A stretch of DNA of 64,000 nt from Pezizomycotina sp. ARF18. Lineage: Eukaryota > Ascomycota. The notes beneath the pieces were generated by a model. The model was not told the origin of the DNA and made no database searches. It saw only the letters and a program-made list of their open reading frames with translations. The position numbers were made by a program, and so were the translations under genes. The stretch spans positions 366,409 to 430,408 of the forward strand of contig AZLU01000010.1 in assembly GCA_002224055.1 (NCBI GenBank), in the 5' to 3' direction. Shown in pieces: positions 1 through 11,708 of the stretch. Within the stretch, counting starts at the first letter, position 1; each line of letters starts with the position of its first letter.

Positions 1-973
1 TCTCTCTTTGACCACGAGGTTTAAGCTGCCGCATGTTCAAGAGCACACCAGAGAAACGAGGCACCAAAGAAATACGGGGCGAGTGAAATCAAGAGAAACA
101 CTCTGCGGTAAAAGAGTGGGGCGATGGGGGTAGAAAAAAAGCGCCACAGCGTCGAAAGGAGGTCGAAACAAAAGTTAAACTAAACAAAAAGAAAAGAAGA
201 AACAGAGAGAAAGCGGTTAAGCGAGAACGATTTGCATCGTCTTCCAAGGCACGGCGGATAACGCAGTCAGGAGCCGTTTGGCGTTTGGATCTTTATCGGG
301 TGTAGGGATAACGTATGGAGTGTTCGGAACAACGCTCCTAGTGATTAAAAAAAAAAACATCTTCGTTTCGAACGTTTCGGCGTGAAAAGTCTCCGGTAAA
401 GCCTGTCGTAGGAGGCTTTCTCAACATCTTTCCGCGACACTGTCGCCAAATTTATCTTCTCCCTTTTTCCTTGGGGTCATTTTGCGTTCCAAAACAGATT
501 TGTTCTGTAGTTGCGCTGGTCAGTTTAATAGTACTTCAGCAAAACGAGAGGATTTGTCAGAAAATCGAGGTAGAGAGAAAGGCAGGAGCTTCTCCAATGT
601 TTCCTTCCTACGGTAGCGAAATTAATAGAAGAAATTCATATTCATGTCCAAAAGTGTAAGTCATGGCTTGTAAAGAAGGCAATATTGCTTCGTGCGGCTC
701 ACGCCAGTGTCACAATCCTTTGCCTTGGCCCTAAAGCGTGGGGGAGTGAGGCCCATCGTGAACGAGTTGATTGCCACAGCTTGTCTTAAAGATAAAGCAG
801 CTTTAACGAAAAGGCAGATTAGAATGAGACTCCCGCTGATAGGGCATTGCGTATACAGGTATGGGGCCCGCTGCAAAGCTATGTCAGAATAAGGAAAAAG
901 GATGATCTCTAGCTCTCTAAGGATCGAAATTTGCAGCAGGCAGGTTGTTTCTGCTTTGGCGTTTACAATAAGT

Positions 974-1062
974 TAAAATAAAATAAAATAAAAGCAATAA
1001 AATAAACAAGAAAATAAAATAAAAAGCAATAAAATAAACAAGAAAATAAAATAAAATAAAAT
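974..1062. repeat. A-rich minisatellite, 32-base unit
   Basis: Two near-identical 32-base units begin with GCAATAAAATAAACAAG at 994 and 1026. They are flanked by AAAAT pentamers, giving an A/T-only landscape. Confidence 0.8.
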
Positions 1063-2980
1063 CCCTTACAGCTTCAGGTTGCAGGGTGGTCACCGCATCA
1101 AAAAAAAAAAAATTGACGTCCTTCAAAACTCCACTACCAAAAACTAGCACCGCCAGAATAACAGTACTAGTATTTTCCTACAATCTCGTTTAGTTTCATC
1201 ATTCCTTCCTTCCGAACTCACAGATCTTTCTTCGTATCAGAGGGGAAATAAGCAAGACATTGCTAGAGAGGGTTCAGATCATTTACTTGCTGCTGCTTCT
1301 ATATCGTCCAGTGAAGAAAGTAATTGTATATGCATACGCCATGAAGCGAAGCCGTATAAAACATAACGGAGGGGAAAAAAAATAAGGGTAACTGCAGCAC
1401 TAGCTCGTTGCATCAGGTAATATAACTTGTAATAACGGTACAGGATACTAAATAACGTAATGTAATATGCATATATGGGGTAATATAACGCTATTTGTCA
1501 ATATTAGGCGGATACATTTGGTATACAAGCTCTAAGCTACATCCAATAGGGTAACTACTCCTCATAATTGTATTGTTTAGTATAAATCATAGATTGTTCA
1601 ATTTACCCCGTACGCCAACGTCCGTGCCCTGCTTGCTGATCTTTCTCCCTCTAGTATATTGGAAATTAAATCCCTAGTAGTAGCTGAATGTATGTCATTT
1701 AGTAAACGTGGACAAAGTAGAAAGCATTTTAGTAGATTATCGTTGTCAATCCGGTTTCAAGATCAAGAGTTAACCAATAGTGTGAAGAATGAAAAGTCAT
1801 GTAGCTACATAGACCAATTAGAATATAAAATATAGTGATATTGATTGCCATTCATTATCTTATCGTCAATTCCTAACAGGGCGCTGTTACTTTAATACTG
1901 TGAAACGCTTGCCCAAGCAAGAAGTCTAGAATAGACCATGTGTAAAGTACTTCAAAGTTCGTCCTAATAAAGTAAGGCTCCTTGTTTCAATAGCACTATT
2001 TGACAAATAATATATGGATCACGATGTCTCTGAGTGCTTAAAGTTTATGGGAAGATGAAAAAAGTTGAAGGGCAGCGCAATATAGCATGACATGGATTAC
2101 GAAGTTCACGATCAGCTTCAAGAAGCGAAGGGTATTGTTTACCTAATATAATAGCGTTCCAGATACACACAAAAAAAAAGAAAAGAAATTAAAACTAAAT
2201 AATGCCTTATTTGATTTAAGACGTCGACGGCAGAAGAGGGTTGAGATGCCTTGTTTATTTATGCTCGTCTGGTCAAAACGCAGTATATAGTGACGGCTTG
2301 CAACGGGCTTGTCATGTGGATGATTAACATTAGTAAAGTCCTCTATTTGAACAATGCAAGACGAAAAGGCCTACATTGGTGAGAGAAAAATATTTCAGGC
2401 AGAAAGTAGCGGAAATTGTGCGACAGGATATTTTTTGGTGCGCCACTCTGGAGCTTTCAGTGAAGGACTGATGTCAACGTAATTCATGAAACAGGAAAAA
2501 AGGAAATCGATGAACCCTTCAGCTGAACATTAACAAGTAAAAGCTTAAAGAAAATACTACTACTATTAAAGGATAATATTTTACACCTCGTAAGCGGTTT
2601 CTCGGTGTGCTATGGTATATTGAATTAAAATGTATTAATATTCTAGTTAATATCCGATGACCTTGCTCTAATGTGCAAAAACCTGTGTATAGGTTATTTT
2701 TTAAGGTCCACACACATTAGCTCAAAATCGTTTAGCGCCATGGGTACCCCGCATATACTTTCAAAACCACGAGGGCCCAAAGCAAACTCCAGGGGCTCGG
2801 TCTACGGGATAGGCTGGGCTGCAGAGCTAGAGGGATGAGGCAAGCGATTTCCCTGGTAAGATTATACGCAGGCACCTACTCATTGGAACCGCATCCAAGT
2901 TCTGCCTTTTTTCAAGATCCACCCGAATATATTGAACATACTACGATCGCGAAAAGGCCTTCTTTTGGCACAAGAATGCT

Positions 2981-3000
2981 ATATATATATATATATATAT
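2981..3000. repeat. (AT)10 microsatellite
   Basis: Ten uninterrupted AT dinucleotides are followed by a short A run. This is a simple repeat in intergenic DNA. Confidence 0.9.
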
Positions 3001-3357
3001 AAAAAGTCAAATATTGATTTAAAAAACAAATTTCTATGCAATTTGCCAGAGGAAAAAATCTGTTGTTAATATAGCCATGTAGATGGCACAATGTATTGTT
3101 CACATTGTTTTTTCATGCAGCTATTCCGCATTTATACCGTAATAAGTACAGTTAAGGAAGTAACAGAAAGGAGGGGGTGAGGATGTTGATCATGATGACG
3201 AAGATGGTAAAATGAGAAAAAAATAAAATGTGTTTCCCTTGTTGAAAAGTATGAAGAAGAAAGATACATCGCGTTGTACATATTCTCTACCCAATGACCA
3301 TCGAGAGAGGGACAAATTAAGGACCGATAGCGCCAGTACTAGGCAATGTCTGCAGTT

Positions 3358-3360
<3 letters not shown>

Positions 3361-3398
<38 letters not shown>
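3361..3398. repeat. 38-base poly(T) tract
   Basis: This is an uninterrupted run of T, the longest homopolymer in the window. No element with terminal features is visible beside it, so I do not call it a retroposon tail. Its exact length should not be trusted given the homopolymer errors seen in the genes. Confidence 0.9.
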
Positions 3399-3402
<4 letters not shown>

Positions 3403-4097
3403 AGACAAATATGCTACTGAAATTCTCAAAACACAAGGTATAAATTTTCTTTTCTTTTCGTCAAATCCCGCAAGGAAAAAAATGAACTCCATAGTCACCT
3501 AGCCTGCTTCTAGCAGTGCAGCATGCGTTCAAAGGGGGTCCAACAATCCCCATCGAAGGCCGCTGCACTGTGGAAAAAGTTAGGCCGCAAGTGATGTGCA
3601 AATCGTGATCTCCGAAACAAAAGGAAAAGATATGTTTTTTGTGCACCAGTAAAAGAAAATGTTTCATGAAATTAAGAAAATGGAAACGCTTGAAAGCGAG
3701 AAGAGTGAAAAATACAACCGAAAGTGGAGAAATACGGGAATTTTGGGGAAAGAAGATATTACATAAAATATCCATGGTTGAAAACCAAAGACGAAAGGGG
3801 AGAAAGGGACGAAAGAGAAGAAGCCGACTCAATGGGCGGAAGAGAAAGAAAAAGGAAAATGGAGGGAAAGGAGAGAGGGGTAAAAATAATAAAAAAAAAA
3901 TAAAAAAGAAAAGAAAAGGAAAGGAAGGAAAGAAAAGCAAGTTATAAACGTATGATTACAGGGAAAAAAAAAGGATATGCAAATATGATATATGTATGAA
4001 GAGAAGTAAACACAAGCAAGAAATTAGTAGAGCATAATTGCGCCGGAAAAACATGAAGAGATTGGAAAATAAGAAAAGGAAACAAGATTCCTGTTTA

Positions 4098-4823
4098 TCA
4101 GCTCATCCTTGCCGCTGCCAGCACTTTGCCGGATCGCGTCTCTGATGGCGCCTTCTTCGAAGACCGGCCCTGGCCATCACACCGCGCCATGAGTTTTAAT
4201 CTTTCGCAGACATCACGACATCAACAAGCCCCTGCAGAAACAAGGGATCCTGGACTATCATATCCCACGTAGCACCGGCACCAAGAAGCCGCTCGCCGGT
4301 GGTTGGACTGCGAGTAATCCTGTGGCTCGGAGTTTTGTTGGCATGAGGTTGAAGCAAGTTGGCATAGAAAGTAGCAGGTGATAGGAGGAAGGGCCCACAT
4401 GAACATCCTCGTTAGCGTCATTCCCGAAATTCTGGCCACTGGTAGCTCGAAGGATCTGGTTTTCCGTGGTGACCTTCTGGAGCTCCCGTTTCAAGCGTTC
4501 ATTTTCGGCCATCATGTCAGAGGAAGACGCTTCTAGTGAAGTGAGCTTTTGTTCAAGCTCTTTGACGTGTCGTTCTTTTCTCTCCTGAAAGCACGTTGGC
4601 TATAAAACTGATTTGTTAGCGATTTTAAGTTATCAATGATTATGCATATATTATCTCCTCTGGGTTTTGTAATACATTGGGTTCCATGCCGAATGAAATT
4701 ATGGAGAAGGGTAAAGCTTACGCTGCTCTGTTTTGTGCCTTTCTTCTCTATTTATCAAAAATCAAACCCAACGTTAGCTCAATCAAAACATATATATATA
4801 TTTGTAGACTTATATAAGAAACG

Positions 4824-4858
<35 letters not shown>

Positions 4859-6244
4859 GTATGTGAAAAAAGGATAAATTGTAAGACTTACGTATGCTGA
4901 GGTGTGAGTTCTTTCTCCTCGCTGCTGCTTCGAGCCCGTTGCTGCTGATCCGCATCAATTTCGAGAGTAATCGCTGGCTGACCTCCGAGACTATTGCGGT
5001 GATCATAGTTGAATGCATCATAGCTTGCATACGGCTGTGATTTCCAGGAGTAGTTAGTATGACTGATACTGTATAAACTCTGGTTCGATGAAGGCAATGT
5101 TGGCAACGGAAGAACATATCGTTGCTGTTGTTGATGGTGATACGAATTGAAGTAGGATGAATGGAGTTCGAGCGATGCATCAATGGCTGCGCATAAGATT
5201 GCGACGTTGACGAAGGCTGGGTAAATTGACATGGAACAGAGAGAATCGCGATTGAGCGGGCTGACCAGAGCCTTGGGTTGCAACAGATGCAGACTCCATT
5301 AAAGATTCTCTTGGGAGGAGGGGGCAAAAGTCTTCTTTGAGGGTGTGTATAATTTTGCGTTTTGAGACAAAAACCGGCGTATTACACAATAATGATTAAA
5401 AAGAATGCAAACTGTTTATAACGAGAGACTAAATGTTTCTTAGAAATGTAATGATAATGATTTGTAAAAATTTGGAGTAAAACAGGGATTCGGAGTTATA
5501 TATGGTAAATGATATGCTCGTCAACTCTTTGTTGGACCATGATCGTGGGTTGGGAGCAAGTCTTTATAAAAGGGAGAAAAGGTGAAGCGAGAAGGGTCAA
5601 GGGAAATATAATAAACAGGGAAATATTGTAATATTACATATGTGATGTATATATGTATAGAGATGAGGTAAAACATAAAAAATTATAATAATTTCTCTTA
5701 TTTCATAAGAAAAGAAAAGCAACAAGTACGCAAGAAGTGATATATGATAGCAGAAGAGAGAGGTAGTGGGCGGTGGTAAGAGGAACTTGAAATGGAAAGA
5801 AAAGAAAATGCCAAGGTGGGAAAGAAGGAAGCAAGAGAAGAAAAAAGCAAAAAATAAAAAAGAAATAACAAAAAATGAAAAAAAGATATATAATAGAAAA
5901 AAGGAAAAAAAAAAGAAATAAAAAATATATTAAATATAATACTTCACTTTAAAAAAAAAAAAAAAAAAATTGAGCCAAATGGAAGAAAGGAATAAACTGT
6001 CATGCTCTTTGAGTGATGGATGTGTGGGCATGATTCTCCTCAAAAATAAACAGGAAATAAGGTGGGACGAAATCAAAAATTTTGGGGGGTTTATGTTTCG
6101 TTTTGACGGAGGAAAGAGGGGGTGTAATCTTACTGTGGTGATGCATTGCCAAATTCCCTGCCGGATTAGCGTGGCAGCTGTTTCGCCTGCACCAAACATT
6201 ATGTCGTAGTTCTGGGCGGAGGGATAAAAGGCAGAGTAATCCAT
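4098..6244 (-). CDS. AP-1-like bZIP transcription factor
   Basis: This is a nuclear DNA-binding regulator of the Yap1/Pap1 type. The basic region RKAQNRAAQRAFR is followed by ERKERHVKELEQKL and a zipper with MMAENERLKRELQKV. The C-terminal block carries ERLLGAGATWDMI and CDGQG..VFEEGAIRDAI, which is shared by a Pezizomycotina bZIP family. Exons I can place are about 5299-4892, a micro-exon 4745-4722 and 4599-4098. The start MDYSAFYPSAQNYD at 6244 resembles the N terminus of that family, but its splice to the ATG-containing exon at 5299 is uncertain. At least five single-base frame changes occur, including one between AFR and ERK, which still leaves every conserved block readable. This family is often tied to oxidative-stress responses; that role is inferred here. 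Family assignment is firm, the exact gene model is not. Confidence 0.8.
4824..4858. repeat. T18-A17 palindromic tract inside an intron
   Basis: Eighteen T are followed directly by seventeen A, inside the bZIP intron 4746-4891. The tract could extrude as a hairpin or be an assembly artefact of two opposed homopolymers. Confidence 0.85.
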
Positions 6245-7128
6245 CGCGACAGAACCGTTGTAAAGTAGTCCGATAAGGTATTGACTTCAGTGTTATAATA
6301 TGTAGGCGTCTTCAGGCCAAAGAATCCTGATTTTGATGAATCATGAGTCTCTGTCGTCCTCTTTAAATAACTTGCTGGATCTTATGATTGTCTTTCTCTT
6401 TTTCGTTCTCCTTTTTCGTTCTACTTTTTCGTTGATATTTATATGGTAATTTTTCCAATTATTATTATTTCTTCTTCTCAATTTTCCAATGTTATATAAT
6501 GTTGTCTTCCTTTTCGTTTTTATTCCTCGCACCAGGTATCTACAACCTGGAATTCGCTGCGCCTCTTTATAAGAGTAAGGAAGCTGGTGGAGTGGAAATA
6601 CCTCCTCAGGGAGTTCCTCACTGAAGTGCAAAGCGAGACCGCTGATTCTTTCCCTCTCTGAAGTACTTCAGCAGTAAGAAAAACGGTGTCCGATTCTGAA
6701 TTTTCCGTTCGGAGGAGGCTCTATCAGAGGCGTTGGCGAAGATAGAATGAAGCGAATCCACAGGCAAGGATGGATGAAACTTGACGTGTAATAAGAGAGG
6801 GCGGCGCAGTATAAGTCTTGGAAAGTGCTGTCTCGCGAAGAGTGAAAACGATCACCTTTGAAGCGGAAAAAAATTCGAGGTTTCTGATTCAAGAGGATGG
6901 AGTTGCTTATAAATCGCGTTCCAATTGCGTGTGCGGGCAGAAGGATTGTGATCGGTAAATTCCGAGAGCTAGCTCCAGGTGATGGAAGCTTCGTCGAGAT
7001 GCCGGAATATTTCGTAATAGTAATGCTTTTATAACTTTCGGAGTTTGTTTTCCTATGGTGATCGTGAACGGCGGATTGGTGATCGAAAAATGGAGAGGAA
7101 ATTCTTTGCTATTCCTTCGGAGAAGTCC

Positions 7129-7153
7129 TTTTTTTTTTTTTTTTTTTTTTTTT
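7129..7153. repeat. Poly(T) tract, 25 bases
   Basis: An uninterrupted T run in intergenic DNA, with no associated element visible. Confidence 0.9.
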
Positions 7154-10100
7154 CCCTTATATCTTTTTCTTTTTAACACCGTCTTGTTTGGGATTGGTTG
7201 CTTATTTTCTTTTCCCTTGGAAGGAAAGGCTGTGCAATGCTTTCTTTTTCCTATCGTGATTTTCCGGCGAACTACCCCACGAAAGAGAACGATTATATTA
7301 TTATTATGCTTTATAATATAATATAACAACGATAATTGTAATAATTGTATAACAACCCGGTAGGATTCTGCTGACAATTCCTTCCAAAAAAAAAAAAAAG
7401 TAACTAGCTGTTCGTTCCCCAAGTGTCTTTCTTACTCGTGCGCCCAGCCGTGCCCAGACAGAAAGAGGCTAGCTCAAACGTGGAAGTGGAATAACGTTAA
7501 GCTGCCCACACGATCGTTGCGCCAGTAGCTTGTTCCCTCGGTTTTCTGTTTCTGGAATAGAACAGATCTTGTGGAAGTGCAGAACAATTCCAAAACGGTC
7601 CTCGTATCCGAGATATCTTGTAGACGAAATCTTGGTGATCCCCAACTTCGACCGGCTTCTTGTTTTTTGGGGTGGTAATAAGACGGAGCTTGTCTTGGCG
7701 AAATGGTTAAGAAAGGTGAGAAACCTTAGGGATTGTGCGCGGAAGAAAAAAATTCGAGTGGAGGTAGTTTGGTATCTCTCGCGAAGAGAGAGCTTTGTCG
7801 GTATTAAAGAATAATAGAGCGAAAGAGAATCGCGCAAGGAAAGGTACGAGAAAAACCAGGTAAAGGCGAAGTTTTCGATAATGAGGTCCGTTCGGGCCAA
7901 CGCTCGCAATTGTGCTCGGTGTTGTTTAGTTGTTAACAGTAAATTGAAAGTTTCCAGTAATAGTGGGGCAGGATATCACGAATCAATAATTGAATGGACG
8001 AGAATAAGGCGTTATGATTCAGAGCCGAACGAAGGGAAGGATACGGTCGTCTTTATAGAACCTTCGCAACAGTTACGATGCAGTTGTCTTCATTTATCCT
8101 TTAACCCTTGAGATTATCGTTCATGACATGGAAGGATGCACCATGAGGGTATGAGCTCTTCTCAGGTCGATGTACAGGAACACAGTTGGCAAGCTTTCTT
8201 TGAGTTGATTCCCAATAATAGCTTGGCCGATATTTGATAAACACTTCCTTCGTGCTTTATCTCGTTTCTCAAGGGATTATGGAAAAAGGAAAGGGACCGA
8301 AAAATGAAAAAGAGAAAAAAAGAAAAGAGCAAGATAGAAGAGAAACAAAAAAAAAAAAAAAAAAAAAAAGGAAACAAGTAAAAGGTAAAGGGAAGGGGTT
8401 AAAAAAAGGAAAGAAAGAAACCGACTTTGCGGACCGATCAGTGGAATTAAAAAAGAGTTGTATTTTGAATAAACTCTGAACAAGGTACTGTACTTTACCA
8501 GAGTAGACGGAAAATTTCCTAGAGTTCCAGTACAACTCAGAGCAGTAAGCAAACGAGCTGGTAATATGAAATAGACGTGCGGTGGGTCCCTTAGGACTGT
8601 TTCCCTTTTTTTATTACAAAATAAAATAAAGCAAATAAGATTATCATAAAATAATAATATCAAGCTTAATTAAGGACTATTCTTCATATATAGCCTATCT
8701 ATTCTGTTCATTTTGTGGGGGGGATTGTGGAATGAGAAATTTTTGCCAACGAAGTACCTTGATTTTTCCTAAACCCGCAGGGACCCTTATCCCTACCAAA
8801 AAACACCGCTGCGTCAACTGTGCAGAATAGGTCAATTCTTCGCCTCGGCAATTGATTGACCGATCCTGACCTTTCCACTTGTCTGCTCTTTGGTCGCGTC
8901 CATCTGCCAACTTTTTTACTCGGAGTGGTCTGGCGAGTATAGTGCTGTTCCCGCGAACGTAGAGTGGTATACCACCAGGCCGCCTTTTTTTTTTTTTTTT
9001 TTTTTTTCAAAATTCAATAGATCGGGCGTTGAGCCAACCGCAGGAAATGGCGCCCTTTTTTTCGAATAGCCATTCTGCGAGAGCTCCCTCAATGAATGTA
9101 CCAGAAGCCGGAATACCTTCAAAAAGCGGCCAAGGACAAAGCAGAAACCTTTGCAATACGCTACGCTTACTTAGTTAACCTGCCAAGGCCACGCCATGAA
9201 GTTTTCTCGAGGTTGTTTAGCCGTAGAAAACGGCAAAAAATACCACAAAGCTAAAGGTATATTCAATGGCTTCCCCGCAAAATTTGAAAGTCTTAGCGGG
9301 AACCTTCGGAAAGCTGTATCATGAATGTTTTGATGCTGCAAAAGCAGGCCCTTAAACGCCGCATTGCAGGTTTTTTGGCTCAGGTACAAGAGTAATAAAT
9401 TCAGTTAAGATAGTCCTGTGATGCAAAATAGCAACAGCAGCAGCAGTAGGCGACAACGGTCGCAGCAGTCCAAATTCGAAGATAACCCCATGTCACCAAT
9501 CGCAACATGTCAGGTACAGATAAATTTGGACATCGCCAGGATCCAAGGCGCGGCTTATATCATGTTCTTTTCTTTCACCCGATTCCATGGAGATCTGTTT
9601 CATTATCTTGCCTGTATTTCAGGACCGATGTCTGTATCTTACCGTTGAGATATATCATCAGATAATTGGGCAATCCTATTTTAGGTGGTTTAGCGGGGCA
9701 TCTCCCGAAAAAAAAGAGAAAGAAAGAAAGAAGAGGAAAGATAGAAGAGCAGCCATAATTTCCCTCACTTGCTTCCAGAATAGAAGGCTAATCTTTCGAC
9801 ATTCTCCACGCTGACACGTTCGATCACTTGAAAGTAGTAATAGGAAGAGTGGATATCGGGTAAACTTAACCGCGTTTATAGATCTTCGATTTTAAGTCAC
9901 GGTCCTACCGGTAGTTTCGCCTATAATTCACTGGAGACTGTTAGACACCCCGCAATTTTTTTACGGGCGATAATTAAGCTTCTTTAGGAGTCTCTTCTCG
10001 GAGCTTGAAGCCGTTTGTTGGGATGCAGGAAGGGGGAAATACCCGTATTACAGTACTCCGCTCCAACGGAATAGGCACCCAAAGGCGAATAAGAACAAAA

Positions 10101-11669
10101 AGAAAAGAAAGGGAAAAAAAAACCCCCTTTTGTTGCTATTTTTTGCAGTAGTTGTTCCAAAAAGGTTGCACTGAATTGAATGAATAAGAATGATCCTCGG
10201 ACGATTGTCCATGAATAGCACTGACCACATGGAGGCATCGCTCGTTCTATCCGAGGGGCTTCCACGCCGTTTGGTTACCAACCAGCTTCAGATTTTAAAA
10301 TTATCCGTGGCCCCCTTGATGTTTCAAGTTAATTACCGTCCAGACCTCATGAGGGCTCGAGCTCAAACTCCAAAACCTGAAGCGAGTTTGGTGGCGTGCG
10401 TAAAGTATCGTTCTGCGATATCAGAAAAATGATAACACAGGGCTGCAGGCTCAGTAAACCCAAAAAAGGGTGCTCGATAAAAATTTCGAAAAATATCTAC
10501 CTTTGTGAAACTAAGCGCCAGCCCCCCTGCTGAAACATTTAGAACAATAGCATTGAGGGGTGAGCTGTTGAGGACCTTACTGACCAAGCTATTGTGGGGA
10601 AAGAAAGCCTTCAGATAGTTGCATTGGGAGCTAGCGCGATACTAGAATAGTTGAGAACAAGGGAGGACCGTTGTCGCACAGCTCACAATTATCAGTGGAT
10701 ATACATACCTTTCAGAATGCGATCCACAAATACAACCAAAGTTATAGATGAGTTGTATGCCTGTAAATATTTTTTTTCGGGTACTTGGGCTGTCAGCTCT
10801 GCCGGTTTGTGCTGGGTGGGCCTGAATGCTACAAGGTTAGCTGCAAGATGTCAGCGTGCAATGCATTCTTATATAAGTGCATTACATACCTTAAACCTTG
10901 TAGGAAAAAGCACACAAAATCAATAAAAAATGCAACAGACCCTGACCAACCCACCAGGATGTCAAATTCTGTACGCAGTCAGTCAACACGTGTAATAAAC
11001 GTGCCAGGGAAGGGAGATGCCACAAAAGATTGCCGATAATAATCTTCTCTTTTCTTTCTTTCTTTTTTTTCTCTTATCGCCAATTTATTAGTTCCTTCTC
11101 CTTATCTGTTTACCAATGTTCCCGGTTTCCTGTAATCGAAGAGCGCCTTTAAAATCACGATCGCGGGAAAGAAGCTGCCCCACTTGTCCACTTTTGCACT
11201 TCTTTTTTTCTTTTTAACGTGCCATCGTCTTACTCGCTTGCTTAGCAAGAAAAACTCCAGTGCATCCAAAGTATATTGTCCTATATCACGTCCTTTCCAG
11301 ACCTTGGACTTGAAACACATATGGGACGTATTGGTCAGTTGCCAGGACCTCCTGCTCACGCCTTCGTCAAATCCGCATTTGGTATGCGCCATTGAAAGAC
11401 CTTTTTTTTTTCCCCTTTGACATCTTTGACGAATATGGCTTTGAAGCTGTTTCTTGGGGATTTTTTGAGTGCGTGCTTGACGGACTGTCAGTTCACCAGT
11501 CCTCAACTCGTACCAGTACTTGAAACCGTTGGACAGATACTTTGAGGCCCAATGCAATGGGAAGGAAGGAGTATAACTTACATTATCGCGTAAGTCAGCG
11601 CAACGGAGGCTCCACCTTGCTGCCGCTGCTGCACTCTGTTAGCGAAATTCCGTTGTATACTGAAGCACG

Positions 11670-11671
<2 letters not shown>

Positions 11672-11707
<36 letters not shown>
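11672..11707. repeat. Poly(A) tract, 36 bases
   Basis: An uninterrupted A run in intergenic DNA. I looked for a retroposon body upstream and saw no coding or promoter-box signal. Confidence 0.9.

Positions 11708-11708
<1 letters not shown>

Larger units (their letters stand above)
1..4097. other. Gene-poor left flank
   Basis: No recognisable gene was found. Open frames here are short (under 80 codons) or translate low-complexity sequence, such as the purine-rich stretch near 3650-3945, whose opposite strand gives a Phe/Leu/Pro-rich frame. The stretch holds a two-copy 32-base repeat, an (AT) microsatellite and a 38-base T run, listed separately. It is probably intergenic DNA downstream of the bZIP gene. 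Confidence 0.5.

Noticed and set aside
3461-3947. Long overlapping frames on both strands (159 and 102 codons)
   Set aside because: Both translate a purine-rich/pyrimidine-rich tract into Lys/Arg or Phe/Leu/Pro runs. This is low complexity, not a gene.
10785-11039. Cys-rich 84-codon frame
   Set aside because: It begins with TTG, has no signal peptide, and the Cys spacing matches no family I know.
11102-11557. Minus-strand frame of 151 codons
   Set aside because: It opens without ATG, is Lys/Arg-rich, has no recognised motif and no neighbouring exon. Kept only as an orphan frame in a gene-less block.
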